A stretch of DNA of 64,000 nt from Lepidostoma basale (GCA_022606425.2 JAHDVF020001258.1:496001-560000); one strand, 5' to 3'. Shown: positions 19,073 to 30,084, numbered from the stretch's first letter. Made by a program: numbers and translations. Notes: generated by a model not told the origin, from the sequence alone.

Positions 19073-20515
19073 AAACAAACAAACAAACAAAAACCATCAC
19101 GCCGTTTCCCCGCAGGGGTAGGCAGAGAGAATAGACCGCCACACTACTCTATCCTGGCACACCTCTCTAGCTTCCTCCACATTCATACATCGAGTCATAC
19201 ACGCACGTCGATTCTTCCGGCTTCTGACATGACCAACTTTTAATATTTGATTAATTTGGTCATGCCATGTTTTCCTCGGTCTACCTCGACTCCTTACTCC
19301 ATTTACATTGTTAACGTATACTTTTTTAACCATTCTTTCTTCACCCATGCGCTCCATATGTCCGAACCAACGAAGCGAACCTTTCATAATTTTGTTCATA
19401 ATACCTTCTTTCGCTCTACACTCTTTCCTAATATCAGCATTTGAGATTCTGTCGTACATCGTTCTACCGCACATACGTCTTAGGGACCTCATCTCTACCG
19501 CATTTATTCTGCTCTCATCTTTCTTCTGCCAGTTCCATGCTTCGCTTCCATACATAAGGGTTGGAACCAGAACTCCATTGTGAACGGCCATTTTCGCTTT
19601 CATTGATAAATTCTTGTTTCCAATAACTACTTTTAAAGCTCCATTCACTTTGTTACCCGCACCAACCCTTCTTTCAATATCACTGTCCGTTCGGCCATCC
19701 GCTGTGAACATGCTACCTAAATACACAAATTCGCTCACCTGTTCCAAGTTCTCTTCATTTACACTTATATTACAAACTGTCATTTGCTCTTCCCTTTCAA
19801 AAACTAACACCTTTGACTTTCCGACATTCATCATTAAATCGTTCGACTTGCATACCTCATACATTCTCGACACCAAGACTTGTAATTCGTCCGCACTATC
19901 CGCAACGAGAACGGCGTCGTCCGCGTAAAGCAGACAGTTTACAGACAGATCACTCATCTTAGCACCAGCATTTATACCTTTAAGTTCTTTCATACACTTG
20001 TCCATATACAGATTGAACAACCAAGGGGACATCACGCAGCCCTGCTTAACACCCTTCGTGATATCAAACCAGGGCGTGATGTCCCCATTTACCCTAACAC
20101 TGGCAGTGCTCCCTTCGTAGAGAGAAGCAACCGCCCGTATCAGTTTTGTGCTCACTCCGTATTCGGACAAGATTGACCACAGTTTTTCTCTGTTCACTCG
20201 ATCATAGGCTTTTTGCAAATCGACAAACGCACAGAAAAGCTTACGGTTTTTGGCCATAAACTTCTCCGCAAGCGTTCGAAGTGCAAAAATCTGATCCATA
20301 CAACCTCTTCCGGTCATAAAAGCGCCTTGCACATCCCATACTCTTTCAGTCGTCGTCTTTTTTACTCTTTCTATTAAAATTCGACCGTAGAGTTTACCAA
20401 CGGCGCTTAATAGGCTTATTGCCCGGTGATTTCCACAGTCCATACGAGACCCCTTTCCCTTATAAAGAGGCATGATAACAGCCCTCCTCCAGTCGAGCGG
20501 CGTATGATTCAAAAT
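19073..20515 (-). mobile_element. RTE-A non-LTR retrotransposon, best copy (5'-truncated)
   Basis: Runs on the minus strand from the start of homology near 20515 to a (TTTG)n tail whose complement is caaacaaacaaacaaacaaa at 19073-19092. The 3' hairpin with TGC loop lies just inside. The body is about 1.4 kb; a full-length element of this kind would also need an N-terminal endonuclease and earlier reverse transcriptase blocks, which are absent. This is the reference copy for the many fragments in the window. Confidence 0.9.
19097..20512 (-). CDS. Non-LTR retrotransposon reverse transcriptase (RTE-like), C-terminal two-thirds
   Basis: A 471-residue frame without internal stops. The reverse transcriptase core is visible: AVIMPLYKGKG at 11-21, NHRAISLLS at 28-36, AFVDLQKAYD at 95-104 (catalytic Asp at 98), GVKQGCVMSPWLFNLYMD at 154-171 and YADDAVLVAD at 196-205 (catalytic Asp pair at 198-199). 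After this come FVYLGSMFT at 262-270 and the C-terminal domain with WFGHMERM at 382-389 and RPRKTWHDQINQIL at 411-424. The enzyme copies element RNA at a nicked target site. The endonuclease is not present. The first Met is simply the first one in the surviving frame. The stop TGA sits just after the terminal hairpin, so almost no 3' UTR exists. No promoter is visible. Confidence 0.88.
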   Translation of the reverse strand: MNHTPLDWRRAVIMPLYKGKGSRMDCGNHRAISLLSAVGKLYGRILIERVKKTTTERVWDVQGAFMTGRGCMDQIFALRTLAEKFMAKNRKLFCAFVDLQKAYDRVNREKLWSILSEYGVSTKLIRAVASLYEGSTASVRVNGDITPWFDITKGVKQGCVMSPWLFNLYMDKCMKELKGINAGAKMSDLSVNCLLYADDAVLVADSADELQVLVSRMYEVCKSNDLMMNVGKSKVLVFEREEQMTVCNISVNEENLEQVSEFVYLGSMFTADGRTDSDIERRVGAGNKVNGALKVVIGNKNLSMKAKMAVHNGVLVPTLMYGSEAWNWQKKDESRINAVEMRSLRRMCGRTMYDRISNADIRKECRAKEGIMNKIMKGSLRWFGHMERMGEERMVKKVYVNNVNGVRSRGRPRKTWHDQINQILKVGHVRSRKNRRACMTRCMNVEEAREVCQDRVVWRSILSAYPCGETA

Positions 20516-20519
20516 CCAA

Positions 20520-20722
20520 TAAATAACTTATTTAAATGTAACGAATTTGGAATAAAGAACTGTTCATGAATTAAAACACTACACTTATTGGTTTATTTTT
20601 TTCCGTTACGTTTCGAAGATATTTCACATTAATCATTGGAAGAACGATATTAACTCTAAAATAAAATATATTGTTTCTCAAGTGGATAAACAGGATTTTA
20701 AACCACAATAAAACGTCATCAT
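20520..20722. other. AT-rich stretch with GTTTCGAAGAT block
   Basis: Contains ccgttacgtttcgaagatat and cacattaatcattgg, a weak form of the GAAAC hairpin signature on the minus strand. No gene. Confidence 0.35.
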
Positions 20723-20724
20723 CA

Positions 20725-20998
20725 ATCGATGATTTGGACCCATGGAAATAATAAATGAAGAAAGAATAATAAAAAAGGACATGTTAACGATGTAAATGGA
20801 ACTAGAAATAGAGAAAGACCTGGGAAAATGTGGCACGATCATATAATTCAAATATTGAATGTCAAATATTGAATGTGCATGACACGATGTATGGTTATGA
20901 AGCGAGAGAAGAAGTAATTAGAAAATAAATGTGTGGCAGTCAATTATTTCTGCCTACCTCTTCGGGGAGACGATGTGATGGTTAGTTAGTAAGTCAGT
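20725..20998 (+). mobile_element. RTE-A 3' end fragment
   Basis: Plus strand: NDVNGTRNRERPGKMWHDHI-type coding, a repeated attgaatgtcaaatattgaatg, the MTRCM region and a decayed hairpin, then ttagttagtaag tail. Confidence 0.7.
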
Positions 20999-21047
20999 TT
21001 TATAAATCGTAATTATAAAATTTAAGTATTAAGGCATTAAGTTTATT

Positions 21048-21470
21048 TAATGAGATCTCTTAGACGAATTCGTGGATTCTCTGTGTATGATGGAGTGTCG
21101 AATGAAAATATAAGAAGTGAATGCGGTGCGAATGATGAATGATGATTATGAACAAAATAATAAAAGGATCATTAAGATGGTTTGGACATATGGAAAGAAT
21201 GAATAAAGAAAGAATGGTAAACAAATTATATGTTAACGATGTAAATGGAATCAGAAATAGAGGAAGACCGAGGAAAACGTGGCACCATCAAATAAATGAA
21301 ATATTGAATGTCGGCCATGTGAGGAGTCACAGAAATCAACGCGCGTGCATGACACAATGTTGAGGAATCAAGAGAAATATGTCAGGAAAGAAAAGTGTGG
21401 CAGTCCATTCTTTCTGCCTGCCCCTTCGGGGAGACGGCGTGATGGTTAGTTAGTTAGTTTAGTTTATTAA
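21048..21470 (+). mobile_element. RTE-A 3' end, TTAG-tail lineage
   Basis: Starts at the MRSLRRIRGFSVYDGVSNENI-like block; the frame 21139-21363 reads KIIKGSLRWFGHMERM, VNDVNGIRNRGRPRKTWHH and HVRSHRNQRACMTQC. The end has a CCCC-TTC-GGGG hairpin, gacggcgtga and TTAG tail units. Confidence 0.82.
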
Positions 21471-21474
21471 AAAA

Positions 21475-21985
21475 AAAAAAAAAATATGACATATTTTTTT
21501 TCATCGTGCTAGCTTGTTGGATGAAATGTAATAATCTGGTGATTACACGTCTTCAAAATAAAAGATCTTATTTTATTTCTGTGCTGGTCTGTTTAATTCG
21601 TACTCGTAAAGCACATAGACAGTATGATTATTCAAATAATCCTCATCATGAATCCGTTACCCACATTACCATAATTTAATATCTTCCTAAGGGAACGGCG
21701 TTTTATTTTATTCGTTTAAGTTAAGCTTGTTAGTGCGAGAGGTGATTGGTGAATTTACAACTTGAATCAAAAAGGTTCATATTTGAATTCATACCTCAGT
21801 ATCTTCGCAATCCTCAAGTTAGAAAAACATGATCACCTTCAAATGGTTACGTAACGTAACGTCACATTATAATTCTATTAGGTACCCAAAGGAAATTAAA
21901 TATAATGAAATGAAATAAAATGGAGAATTGAAGTTGCACGAGCTGCATTTAATAATATGAGAACATTCTTTTGCAACGATAATCT
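21475..21985. other. AT-rich spacer
   Basis: No gene or known repeat recognised. Confidence 0.4.
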
Positions 21986-21987
21986 TA

Positions 21988-22362
21988 ACTTGAAACTCCA
22001 ACAAATAATGATTAAATGTTATACATGGTCTCTTATACTCATCATCATCGGCTGTCCCTCGTGTCCGAGGAAGACTGTCCTTCACGGTTGTGGGTCCGCA
22101 TGTGACTGAAGAGCCCGATCCTGGACCCACATATTTTGGGGCATCTGGGGCAGGGGAAGGCGCCTGTAATAGAGCCGTCACCGTCTCCCAGTGGTCTCTC
22201 CTTTCTCCTCCTCCTGCTCTCTGCGGCCTCATCTCTGCGCTGTGCTTCATAGTCTTGTGTGCCTTTATGTACTGCTGTTCTCCACCTAGGTCTGTCCTCT
22301 GCAGTCTTTTCCCAGCAATCACAGCCGATGCCAGTCTTTTGTAGGTTTCCTTTAAGGGAGTC
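21988..22362 (-). mobile_element. Non-LTR retrotransposon C-terminal end with zinc-finger-like motif
   Basis: The minus strand encodes a basic stretch (AGKRLQRTDLGGEQQYIKAH) and, after a one-base shift near 22180, GAFPCPRCPKICGSRIGLFS followed by HMRTHNR. The C-x2-C, SRIGL, H-x3-H arrangement is typical of the C-terminal finger found at the end of several animal LINE proteins. The catalytic domains are absent. It lies tail to tail with the RTE-D fragment that follows. Confidence 0.7.
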
Positions 22363-22365
22363 CCT

Positions 22366-22802
22366 AAAGGTCTGTTATACCTCTGTTATATTATATGGCT
22401 GCGAAACCTGGACTCTGAAAGTGAATGTAATGATCTGGTTGGGAGCGTTTGAGGTATATACCGCAGGATGCTCCGTATACCGTGAACCTATAGGGTCAGT
22501 AATGCAGACGTACTACAGATAGCCAGAGCCAATACAGAACTGTTGTCGAGTGTGAAAATTAAAAAAGGTCTCATATTTGGGTCATATGCTGGGGTGAAAA
22601 AAATACCTCCTCCTTCGACTGATATTAATGGGTAAAGTTGAGGGACGTCGGGGAGTTGGTAGAAGGCAGCTGTCCTGAACATCAAATAGTGGACAGGAAT
22701 AACAAGAGTTCAGAACCTGTTCCAAGTGGCGCAAGAGCCTTTGCTGCAGTGATTGCCAACGTTGGGGGGACCTGACACGGCACCGCAATAAAAAGAAGAA
22801 GA
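22366..22802 (+). mobile_element. RTE-D 3' end
   Basis: Plus strand encodes CYTSVILYGCETWTL and AFEVY, a GKVEGRRGVGRRQLSWL block, and the end LQ-LPTLGGPDTAPQ with a GAAGAAGAGG-type tail. Several stops and shifts. Confidence 0.72.
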
Positions 22803-22814
22803 GGTACCCAAAAG

Positions 22815-22972
22815 TAAAATTGTCGGCCACGTGAAGAGTCGGAGATATCGATTTGTGTGCATGACACAATGTATGAATGTTGAGAATGCGTTGAGAAGTG
22901 TGTCAACAGTAGGGCACCTCATTTTCTTTGCCTACCCCCTCGGGGGACGGCGTGATGGTTGGTTAGACAGTT
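22815..22972 (+). mobile_element. RTE-A 3' terminus
   Basis: Plus strand: IVGHVKSRRYRFVCMTQCMN-like coding, then ttgcctaccccctcggggga and cggcgtgatggttgg. Short tail. Confidence 0.75.
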
Positions 22973-23017
22973 TGGTAAAAAAACTTATATTATTGTAATT
23001 TATTTACTAATTAACTA

Positions 23018-23285
23018 CAGAGCCATTACGCTGTCTCCCCGAAGGAGTAGGCAAAGATAATAGACCGCCACACAATTCTTTCCTAATTTATATTACTTAT
23101 TTCGCTTCCTCGGTATTTACTAATTATAGTATATAATACATAATTCTTATATTTGCATTTCAAATTTTTATCACACATTCGTCTAGGAGATTTAATTTCT
23201 ATAAAATTTCTTCTACAGGTATTCTTCTTTTGCCAGTTTCATGATTCACATACATTACAAGAACATCATTTATGCACTGCATGCT
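23018..23285 (-). mobile_element. RTE-A 3' end, internally deleted
   Basis: Starts ccattacgctgtctccccga and agtaggcaaagataatagac, then jumps to the MCDKNLK-like and FLYSSFA regions by deletion. Confidence 0.6.
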
Positions 23286-23321
23286 TTGAATTTTAAATGA
23301 TTTATTTTGTTATTTATTTAA

Positions 23322-23765
23322 TTGTCTCCCCGAAGGGATACGCATAAATAATTAAATAATTATTTTGGTTCCTCAACATTCATACATCGTGTCATACACG
23401 CACGCCGATTTCTCCAACTTCTCACAAAGCCGTCATTCGATTATTGATTTATTCGATTGTTCCATATTTTCCTCAGTCTTTCTCTATTTTTTGTTCTATT
23501 TATATAAATAGAACAAATTAACATATTTTTTTTTTACCACTCATTCTTTCCATGTGTCTAAACCATCTTAAGAATCCCTTCATTATTTTGCTCATAACAC
23601 TTTCATTCGCACCGTATTTACTTATTTTATTTTCTATCATACACAGTTTCTCACACATTCGTCTAATTGATATCATTTCTCCTGCATTTATTCTACTTTC
23701 ATCCTTTTTTGCCAGTTCTATGCTTCGCTTCTATGCATAAGTGTAGGTACAGGAACACTATTGTG
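23322..23765 (-). mobile_element. RTE-A 3' end
   Basis: Complement of hairpin (tctccccgaagggatacgca), MTRCMNVE-type coding, ENVEQSNKSIIE-like TWHDQIN remnant, RWFRHMERM and ending at LMHRSEA-like sequence. Decayed frames. Confidence 0.72.
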
Positions 23766-23769
23766 TTAT

Positions 23770-24780
23770 TATATTTTAACTTTAAATTAGCTCTAATATA
23801 CAATATATGCAAAAACAACTTTTTTTAAAAGTTCCACAGTTTAATTAAAAATACAGACGTGAATTTAAAACTTCTTATGCTGATATCATTGATATTATAA
23901 TACAACATTAAATAAGGTTTTTTTAAATCATGTTTTTCACATTAATATTTTATATAATAATTATTGAACGACGAAAATAAGTATGGCAGCAAAAGAGACG
24001 CGTGAAAGTAAATTCAAAGGAAAATAAGTACATTTTCTCATTTTATTAGGAAATACTGAATTGGATTTGAGTAACAGGTATTTGACAGGGTGTGAGGAAC
24101 ACGAATATATTTCTCGATAGACCCAAATAATTGTCTCATCGCCTCGGTGTCAGATCTCTTATGAAATGGGTGGATGGTTGTGATTTACAAGACGTCGCGG
24201 GCTCCATTAATTTTATTTTGTAAGTACTGAAGTGACAGTCGATGCCTGATAACATATACCACAGAAAATAACAAGAACCCAATGATACAAGCAATAAAAA
24301 TCTTCAGGAAATTTCTAAGCAACCCGATAACATTTTTTGAGCTGTAATAAATGTATATAAAGCGTGTTTTTTTAGAAGTATACAAATTCAAAAAGAAAAA
24401 AAAAACACATTTAAATAATGTTTTGCACAATTTGCAAGCGCTGCTCTGACGTCAGTCAATTAATGGTAAAATGGCAAAACGCACTGAATACAAATCAATC
24501 AACTGTCAAATTGACAGTCTGTAAAAACAATGTTGCCAGTTTAAAAACCAAACCTCTAAAAACACAACTATATTTTCAAAATCAAATTTTGTATTAGGAA
24601 TAGCTTTATTCTTCAAAGTACCTACTTCATTTAAAGTCTGTGATAAATTTACCATTATTTTATATCAAAAACTTGGATTGACACTGCAGAAGAGATCTGT
24701 TGTTCGTGTGAAGAGAAGATCACGTAGCATTGACCAGAAAATGCTTAGATAAATAAATCTGCATAATAATATATTTATAA
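23770..24780. other. About 1 kb AT-rich stretch without a gene
   Basis: No repeat family or domain recognised. A minus-strand 81-codon frame at 24185-24430 shows a hydrophobic run but nothing else to support a gene. Confidence 0.45.
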
Positions 24781-24782
24781 TA

Positions 24783-25410
24783 TCGTCTTCTTCTTCAAGT
24801 GCCCTGTCGGGTCTCCCCAACGTTGGCGATCACCTCGGCGAACCTGTCCCTGTCCTGCGCCGCTCGGAACAGCTCCTCCACACTTCGGATGCCGGTCCAC
24901 TCCCTCACGTTTCGCAGCCAGGATATTTGTCTCCTTCCGGGCCCTCGGTGTTCCTCAATTTTCCCCTCCAATATCAGTTGGAGAGAATTTTCCCCACGCA
25001 GTATATGACTCGGATGTGAGACCTTGATAATTGATAACAGGGGTTGTCAACTCTAGCTCGCCTCAGGACTTCGGTATTGATAACCATGTCTGTTCAGGGA
25101 ACTCTGAGCATCCAGCGATGGAGCCACATTTCAAATGCTTCCAGTCTGTTCATTGAGTTAACTTTCAAGGTTCACGTTTCACATCCGTACAATAAAACAG
25201 ACCACACATAGCATTTGATCATTCTCTGGCGGAGTTTCAAGTTTACGTTATCATTGTAGAATAGTGATTTAAGCTCTTGCTGCCTCAATTCTGCATTTTA
25301 TCTTTACATCTGGGTCAAGAGATTGCGTTAGTATGCTGCCGAGGTATTTAAAAATTGTTCACCCTTTCAACGTTACGGCCGTTTAAATGCAATGCTGACC
25401 CACTGTAGTC
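24783..25410 (-). mobile_element. RTE-D 3' end
   Basis: The 3' tip is at the left (gtcttcttcttcaagtgccc, complement of a GAAGAAG tail). The minus strand then encodes VIANVG, LFRAAQDRDRF-type, WLRNVREWTGI and EEHRGPGRRQISWL blocks, followed upstream by RWMLRVP and YCT-VKCETWTL-like sequence. Multiple small breaks. About 620 bp, longer than the copy at 22366. Confidence 0.78.
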
Positions 25411-25639
25411 AAGCCGTCCGAATATATTATATATAATAATAAAACCTAGCATATTAGTATGACTCTTTAAGAACAACAAAGAATCTACCGGTTTGAGAAT
25501 ATGATCATAAGATAGAACTTGGGATAATAAAACCAAAGATATTAGTTGTTGGGTGTGTCCTGTTAGAAATGTGAAATTGATATTTTCAAAACATCGTTAA
25601 CAAGTGGACAACATTTAATGTAAAAGCTCTTGTGTGCGA

Positions 25640-25714
25640 ATTCTCTTGGCCAGTTTCTGCCTTCCCCTTCGGAGAGACAGGGTGATGGTTAGTTGGTTAG
25701 TTAGTTTTTTTTAA
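25640..25714 (+). mobile_element. RTE-A solo 3' terminus
   Basis: Only gccagtttctgccttcccct, a CCCC-TTC-GGAG hairpin, gtgatggttag and tail units. Confidence 0.65.
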
Positions 25715-25794
25715 TTTTTCAATTCGTAACCACCAGCATAACCACTAAATCAGATTAGGGTATGCAACATAAGAAAGGACCGCGAGATGTAATA

Positions 25795-25970
25795 TCCTAA
25801 TATCTATTTTTGCATAAATGGAGGGTGAACGATTTAAAATAAACCTATTCTATTTCTACCGAGAAGATACAGAGTATCCATATAAAAGAAATTTGAAAAA
25901 TTGTTCTTCATAACTCGAATGTTATACTGATTCATATAATGTTATGTCTGGTTGTTTTCAGGTTTTTTAG
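25795..25970 (+). repeat. Repeat family L copy
   Basis: Inverted match to 4540-4720 with blocks ggagggtgaacgatttaaaa, ctaccgagaagatacagagt and ttcatataatgttatgtc. Non-coding. Confidence 0.6.
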
Positions 25971-26004
25971 TTAAGATATCAGTATGACTCTTTAAGAACA
26001 ACAA

Positions 26005-26400
26005 AGAATCTTCTATATTAAAAATAGAATCCTAAGAATGATTCTGGTACCCAGATCTATTACAGCGGGAGCATAATACCAAACAAGATCTGTACGATAA
26101 CCCAGAAGCCCTTATAACAAGCACCGCGAGAGTTGGTTACCTAGCATGAATTGAGCACGTATGTCTAAACGGAGTAACCAGAGCAATCAATACCCTGTGC
26201 GTGTCGAAACCGGTCATAGTAAGACCTATAGGAAGGCCTAAACAGCGCCTAATGGATAATGTTTTGGCTGATCTGGATAGGTTGCGCAAATGACCTGCTG
26301 GGAGCAAAAGGCGCAGGATCGAGAAGCTTGGAATTAAATCATCAAGGGGGCTAAAACTCTTCAAGAGTTATATCGCCATAGGAAGTAAGTAAGTAAGATA
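26005..26400 (+). mobile_element. Non-LTR retrotransposon 3' end with TAAG tail
   Basis: Plus strand encodes TARVGYLA-IEHVCLNGVTRA, a VIVRPIGRPKQRLMDNVLAD block and EKLGIKSSRGLKLFKSYIAI, with two stops, followed by a (GTAA)n tail (agtaagtaagtaag). This matches the C-terminal end of RTE/related LINE proteins (GRPK-RWMDNV block). A family distinct from RTE-A to D. Confidence 0.65.
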
Positions 26401-26758
26401 TCGGCAATGACGGGGAGCGTTTATAAATTTTAAACTTTCCTATTGTTAGTGGGAAAATTCTCCCGGGTTAACTAGGGGTTATCAAATTATTCAACAAAAA
26501 GTTTGCCTTTAATGACTTTAGTATTTTTAAGTAAGTTCTGTTGATTGGGCGCCTTAGGAAAAGTTTGTAAAGCTTTTCTCTCTCGGCGCAAGACAGAGAC
26601 TCCGAGCGCGAGATAATTAATTCAAGCGATAGAGGGATATTTCTCGGTAGAATGTATTCAAACAAATCAATTAAAATAGCCAAAGAAGGGTAGACTCTTA
26701 TTTTTTTTAGGGGTGCATTGTTACTCTAAGGCACATTCCAAAAAAATATATTTTGTAC
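26401..26758. other. Unique stretch, moderately GC-rich centre
   Basis: No gene recognised. A 71-codon minus frame (26468-26683) has no known domain. Confidence 0.4.
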
Positions 26759-26761
26759 TGT

Positions 26762-27050
26762 GGTACAACAATCGACGTTCGTGTATGACTAGCTGTATGA
26801 ATGTGGAGAAAGTTTGAAAGGTGTGTCAAGATAAAGTAGTGTGAAGTTTCATTCTCTCTGCCTATCATTCCGGGGAAATGAGGTCATGGTTTTACCAAAT
26901 TCATATGGCTTGACCAAAATAATCAAATTATAAATGTCGGTCAAATAAAAAGTTGAATGAATGGAACGTACGTGAATGTATTAGAATAGAGAAGTATTGA
27001 GTTTTTTTTATCTTACCCTTCCAGTGAAATATCGTGATGGCTTGTTTGTT
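26762..27050 (+). mobile_element. Two degraded RTE-A 3' termini in tandem
   Basis: 26762-26895 carries SNRRSCMTSCMNVEKV-type coding and a catccggggaaatg hairpin; 26910-27050 repeats DQ-NQIINVGQIKS and ends aaatatcgtgatggcttgtt. Both lack a long tail. Confidence 0.55.
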
Positions 27051-27059
27051 ATTGGTGTT

Positions 27060-27430
27060 TGTATGTCATATGTAAAACTATAATAAAAAATATATCAATC
27101 AAAAGCTATTTGCTCCAATATTAATTTGGTACAGTTATTCGTGAGCGATTTGTGCTAGAAGCGCGCCTCGCTTCTAGCTTATTCATAAAACTCTTATACA
27201 GTTACTGTCTGTTCGGGGTAAGGGGTTAAAGAGAAGGGATGGGGGATTGTTAAATTGCCAGTGCATACCTAATAGGGGAGAGTGGGGGCGTCTAAAAGGA
27301 TTGACGATCGACAGTAAAAACCCAATGAACTGTTGTACCAAATCTATCTAATAGCGCGATTGAAAAACACTCAAACAAATAATGGACCTAGAACCTTCAG
27401 TGCCACAATTAATAATCTAAAAATAATTAG
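27060..27430. other. Spacer with a possible TTAA-type end
   Basis: No gene. gtaaggggttaaag at 27219-27232 resembles the ends of the TTAA elements at 50407 and 51036 but no partner end was found. Confidence 0.35.
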
Positions 27431-28228
27431 AAACTAACGAACTAACTAAACATCGTGCCGATGCCCCCGAGGGGTAGGCAGAGAGGAATGACCACCGTAC
27501 TGCTCTATCATGAGATTCTTCTGCATTCATATCACATCGCAACATGCACGCTCATCGATTTTTCCGACATTGAATATGACCACCTTAAAGCAATTTATTA
27601 ATTTGGTCATGCTAGGTTTTCTTTTTTTATTGGACTAAGCTGGGCAGCTTTAGGAAACATGAGTTACATCCTTAAAAACCGAAAAATACCGATTGACCTG
27701 AAACGTAAAGTCTATGAAGCCTGCGTTCTGCCAGTTGGTACTTATGGCTTAGAAACTGTTACACTGTCCACACAAAGTATCGAGAAACTACGAGTGACCC
27801 AAAGAGCCATGGAAAGAGCCATGTTAGGAATTAGCCTAAGAGGCAGAGTCAGAAACGATACGGTGAGAGAAAAAATAAAGGTTACTGACATCATCCACCG
27901 GGTGGCGACTCTAAAATGGCAATAGGTAGGTCAAGTAGCCAAAAGCTCAGATGAAAAGTGGACAAGATGACTGATGACTTGGAGACCGTGGACGGCAAAG
28001 AGAAGTGCAGGGCGACCGCAACTACGGTGGAAGGATGATCTGAACAGACACGTCGGAATAAACTGGATGCAGTCTGCACAGAACAGAGTGACATGGAAGC
28101 GAATGAAGGAGGTCTTTGTCCAGGAGTGGACGGGAATAGGCTGAGGAAGAAAAAAAAGAAGAATATGTTTTCCTCGGACTTCGTCGATTTATTTTTCCAC
28201 TCACACTGCTATTATGCAACTTTATAAT
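27431..28228 (-). mobile_element. RTE-A 3' end split by an RTE-C insertion
   Basis: Left piece 27431-27625: tail complement (aactaactaaacatc), hairpin, MQKNL-type and DQINKLL coding. Right piece 28163-28228: the continuation tgttttcctcggacttcgtc and actcacactgctattatgca, matching the KSRGRPRK and YTSSV region of the same lineage. The 535 bp between them are RTE-C on the other strand. Confidence 0.72.
27626..28162 (+). mobile_element. RTE-C 3' end, nested in RTE-A
   Basis: Frame 27659-27925 reads MSYILKNRKIPIDLKRKVYE, CVLPVGTYGLETVTLS, and RAMERAMLGISLRGRVRND, the post-catalytic domain of RTE-type proteins. After a stop, the same strand encodes [20 protein letters not shown] and [10 protein letters not shown] with stop, the typical RTE terminus, then a GAGGAAGAAAAAAAAG tail. 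One stop and no major deletion, so it is a fairly good 3' copy. Confidence 0.85.
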
Positions 28229-28268
28229 CATAAATGAAAATAAATAAATAAATCCTGTATTAGATATA

Positions 28269-28529
<261 letters not shown>

Positions 28530-28645
28530 TTAGAGTTTTTGGCTTCGACGCTCGCTGTTTTCGGCAGCTCGCTGTCTTCTTTTGGAAGATTTTTCAGAAG
28601 ACGACAACGAGCTGCCGAAACCGATCAAAGCTAAAAACTTATGAA
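28530..28645. repeat. Inverted repeat next to the AT array
   Basis: Left tttcggcagctcgctgtctt pairs with right agaagacgacaacgagctgc followed by CGAAAC; outer parts agtttttggctt and aagctaaaaact also pair. Stem of about 45 bp with a loop of 15. Confidence 0.75.
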
Positions 28646-28649
28646 ATAA

Positions 28650-29895
28650 ACCGAAATACATATAATGAAGATATTTTATTATTATTATTATTTTCATTAT
28701 TTACAATGAACTTCTAACAATAATTTTTAATAACTATTAGTTACCATGGTAAAGATTTTTAAAAATTTAGCAAAAAAACAGTTTTATTCACCTTTAAATC
28801 TGTTTTTCTCTGTATATTTCTTAGATATTATATTCATATCACCAAGATAATAAAATAAGTTATTAAATTGTCAATGATGAGACTTATTTATTTATTTATC
28901 TAATATATTATTTTTAAAGTGCATATATCGGTTAAGTTACCAAATACCAATATATTCATTAATAACGAATAGTTTATAAAATATAAAGTAACTATCCTAA
29001 TACGAGCAGGAAGCTTATTGCATGCCAACAGACTCTCAGTGCTTAAAGCGCCATCCTAGAAACTTGCTTTATTAACTTTTGCAGGAATCCCATTTACGTT
29101 GGCATTGGTTTTCACTGATCGGAGTGAACGCTGCTTTTCCGTTGGCATAGGTATTATACAGATATCAAAAATTTATAAAATATTGTGTCGAGCCATGAAT
29201 ATTGTTTAACGAAATTTATATTTTACATGTTTATAGATTTCGAAGCTCTAATAATCTGTATGAATTGTGTTAAAAAAAAAAAAGAGTTTTTAAAAAAACA
29301 AAAATACGTATTTAATTTTCGTAAACTTAAGGCGTTAATACTGTGGTAATATGTAACGGATTTTATTTATGAATACTATTTTTTAATCATTTTTGAGTTT
29401 ATTTAACATCTTTCGACATATTTCAAAGGTTTTATACTTTCATTATTGGGGGAACAATAAAAACCGACTTTATTGTTATCCTGTTGATGAAGGGATTAAA
29501 TTTTCTAAAAGTGTCGAGAAAAATAAGCTCAAAAATAGAAAAACATTTTTAATTGTTGAAATATAAAACGCTGGTTATGGTATCACATTTTTTTAGTATT
29601 TTTTTTGATACAATAATTTTATTAACAGTAAAAAATATATTGAAACACCTGATGATTTCAACATCGGTTGACTGTGACAACAGTTGTCGACAACAACGAC
29701 AACAGTGACAACAGCTGTTGCGAAAAATAAAAAAAATTGCAAAACCAAACAACCAAAATCATGAAGTATTTAAATAGCATTTTTTTAATTCATATAATAT
29801 TTGTAATTATGATATTTCACAGTGCTAATACCGTAAGTTTATTAATATTTCATTGTTGTTTTCTTTTTTTTGTTATTATTATTATTTAATATTAC
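28650..29895. other. About 1.2 kb AT-rich stretch
   Basis: No gene recognised. At 29400-29470 there is a weak GAAA/TGAAGG hairpin signature on the minus strand (tctttcgacatatttcaaag). A run of CAACAG-like triplets lies at 29670-29715. Confidence 0.45.
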
Positions 29896-29899
29896 CTCA

Positions 29900-30075
29900 T
29901 TACAGATGATAGGTGGCTAATCCATTGCCATTTTATTGTTACGTGAATTCTACTAGACCAAAGATAGTGTGATTCTTCAGTGTGAACTTTACACCAGACC
30001 AAGGACAGTGTGACAATCACACTGCCACCGCCGGGAATCGAACCCGGGACCTTAGTTGTGGTTATCATAGCCGTC
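29900..30075 (-). mobile_element. SINE copy
   Basis: Minus strand: GGTCCCGGGTTCGATTCCCG with the B box intact, then the GGTGGCAGTGTGATTGTCAC body and complement of gataggtggctaatccattg. The head upstream of the B box diverges from the copy at 12257-12507 (gttgtggttatcatagcc). A block with gtgtgattcttcagtgtg may be an internal duplication. Confidence 0.72.
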
Positions 30076-30084
30076 GCCACTTTT

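Noticed and set aside
19097..20512. A functional host gene for the 471-residue protein
   Set aside because: Reverse transcriptase motifs, 3' repeat tail and dozens of copies show a LINE; the endonuclease part is missing.
27219..27232. TTAA-type element end (gtaaggggttaaag)
   Set aside because: No partner end within about 1 kb on the left; may be chance.
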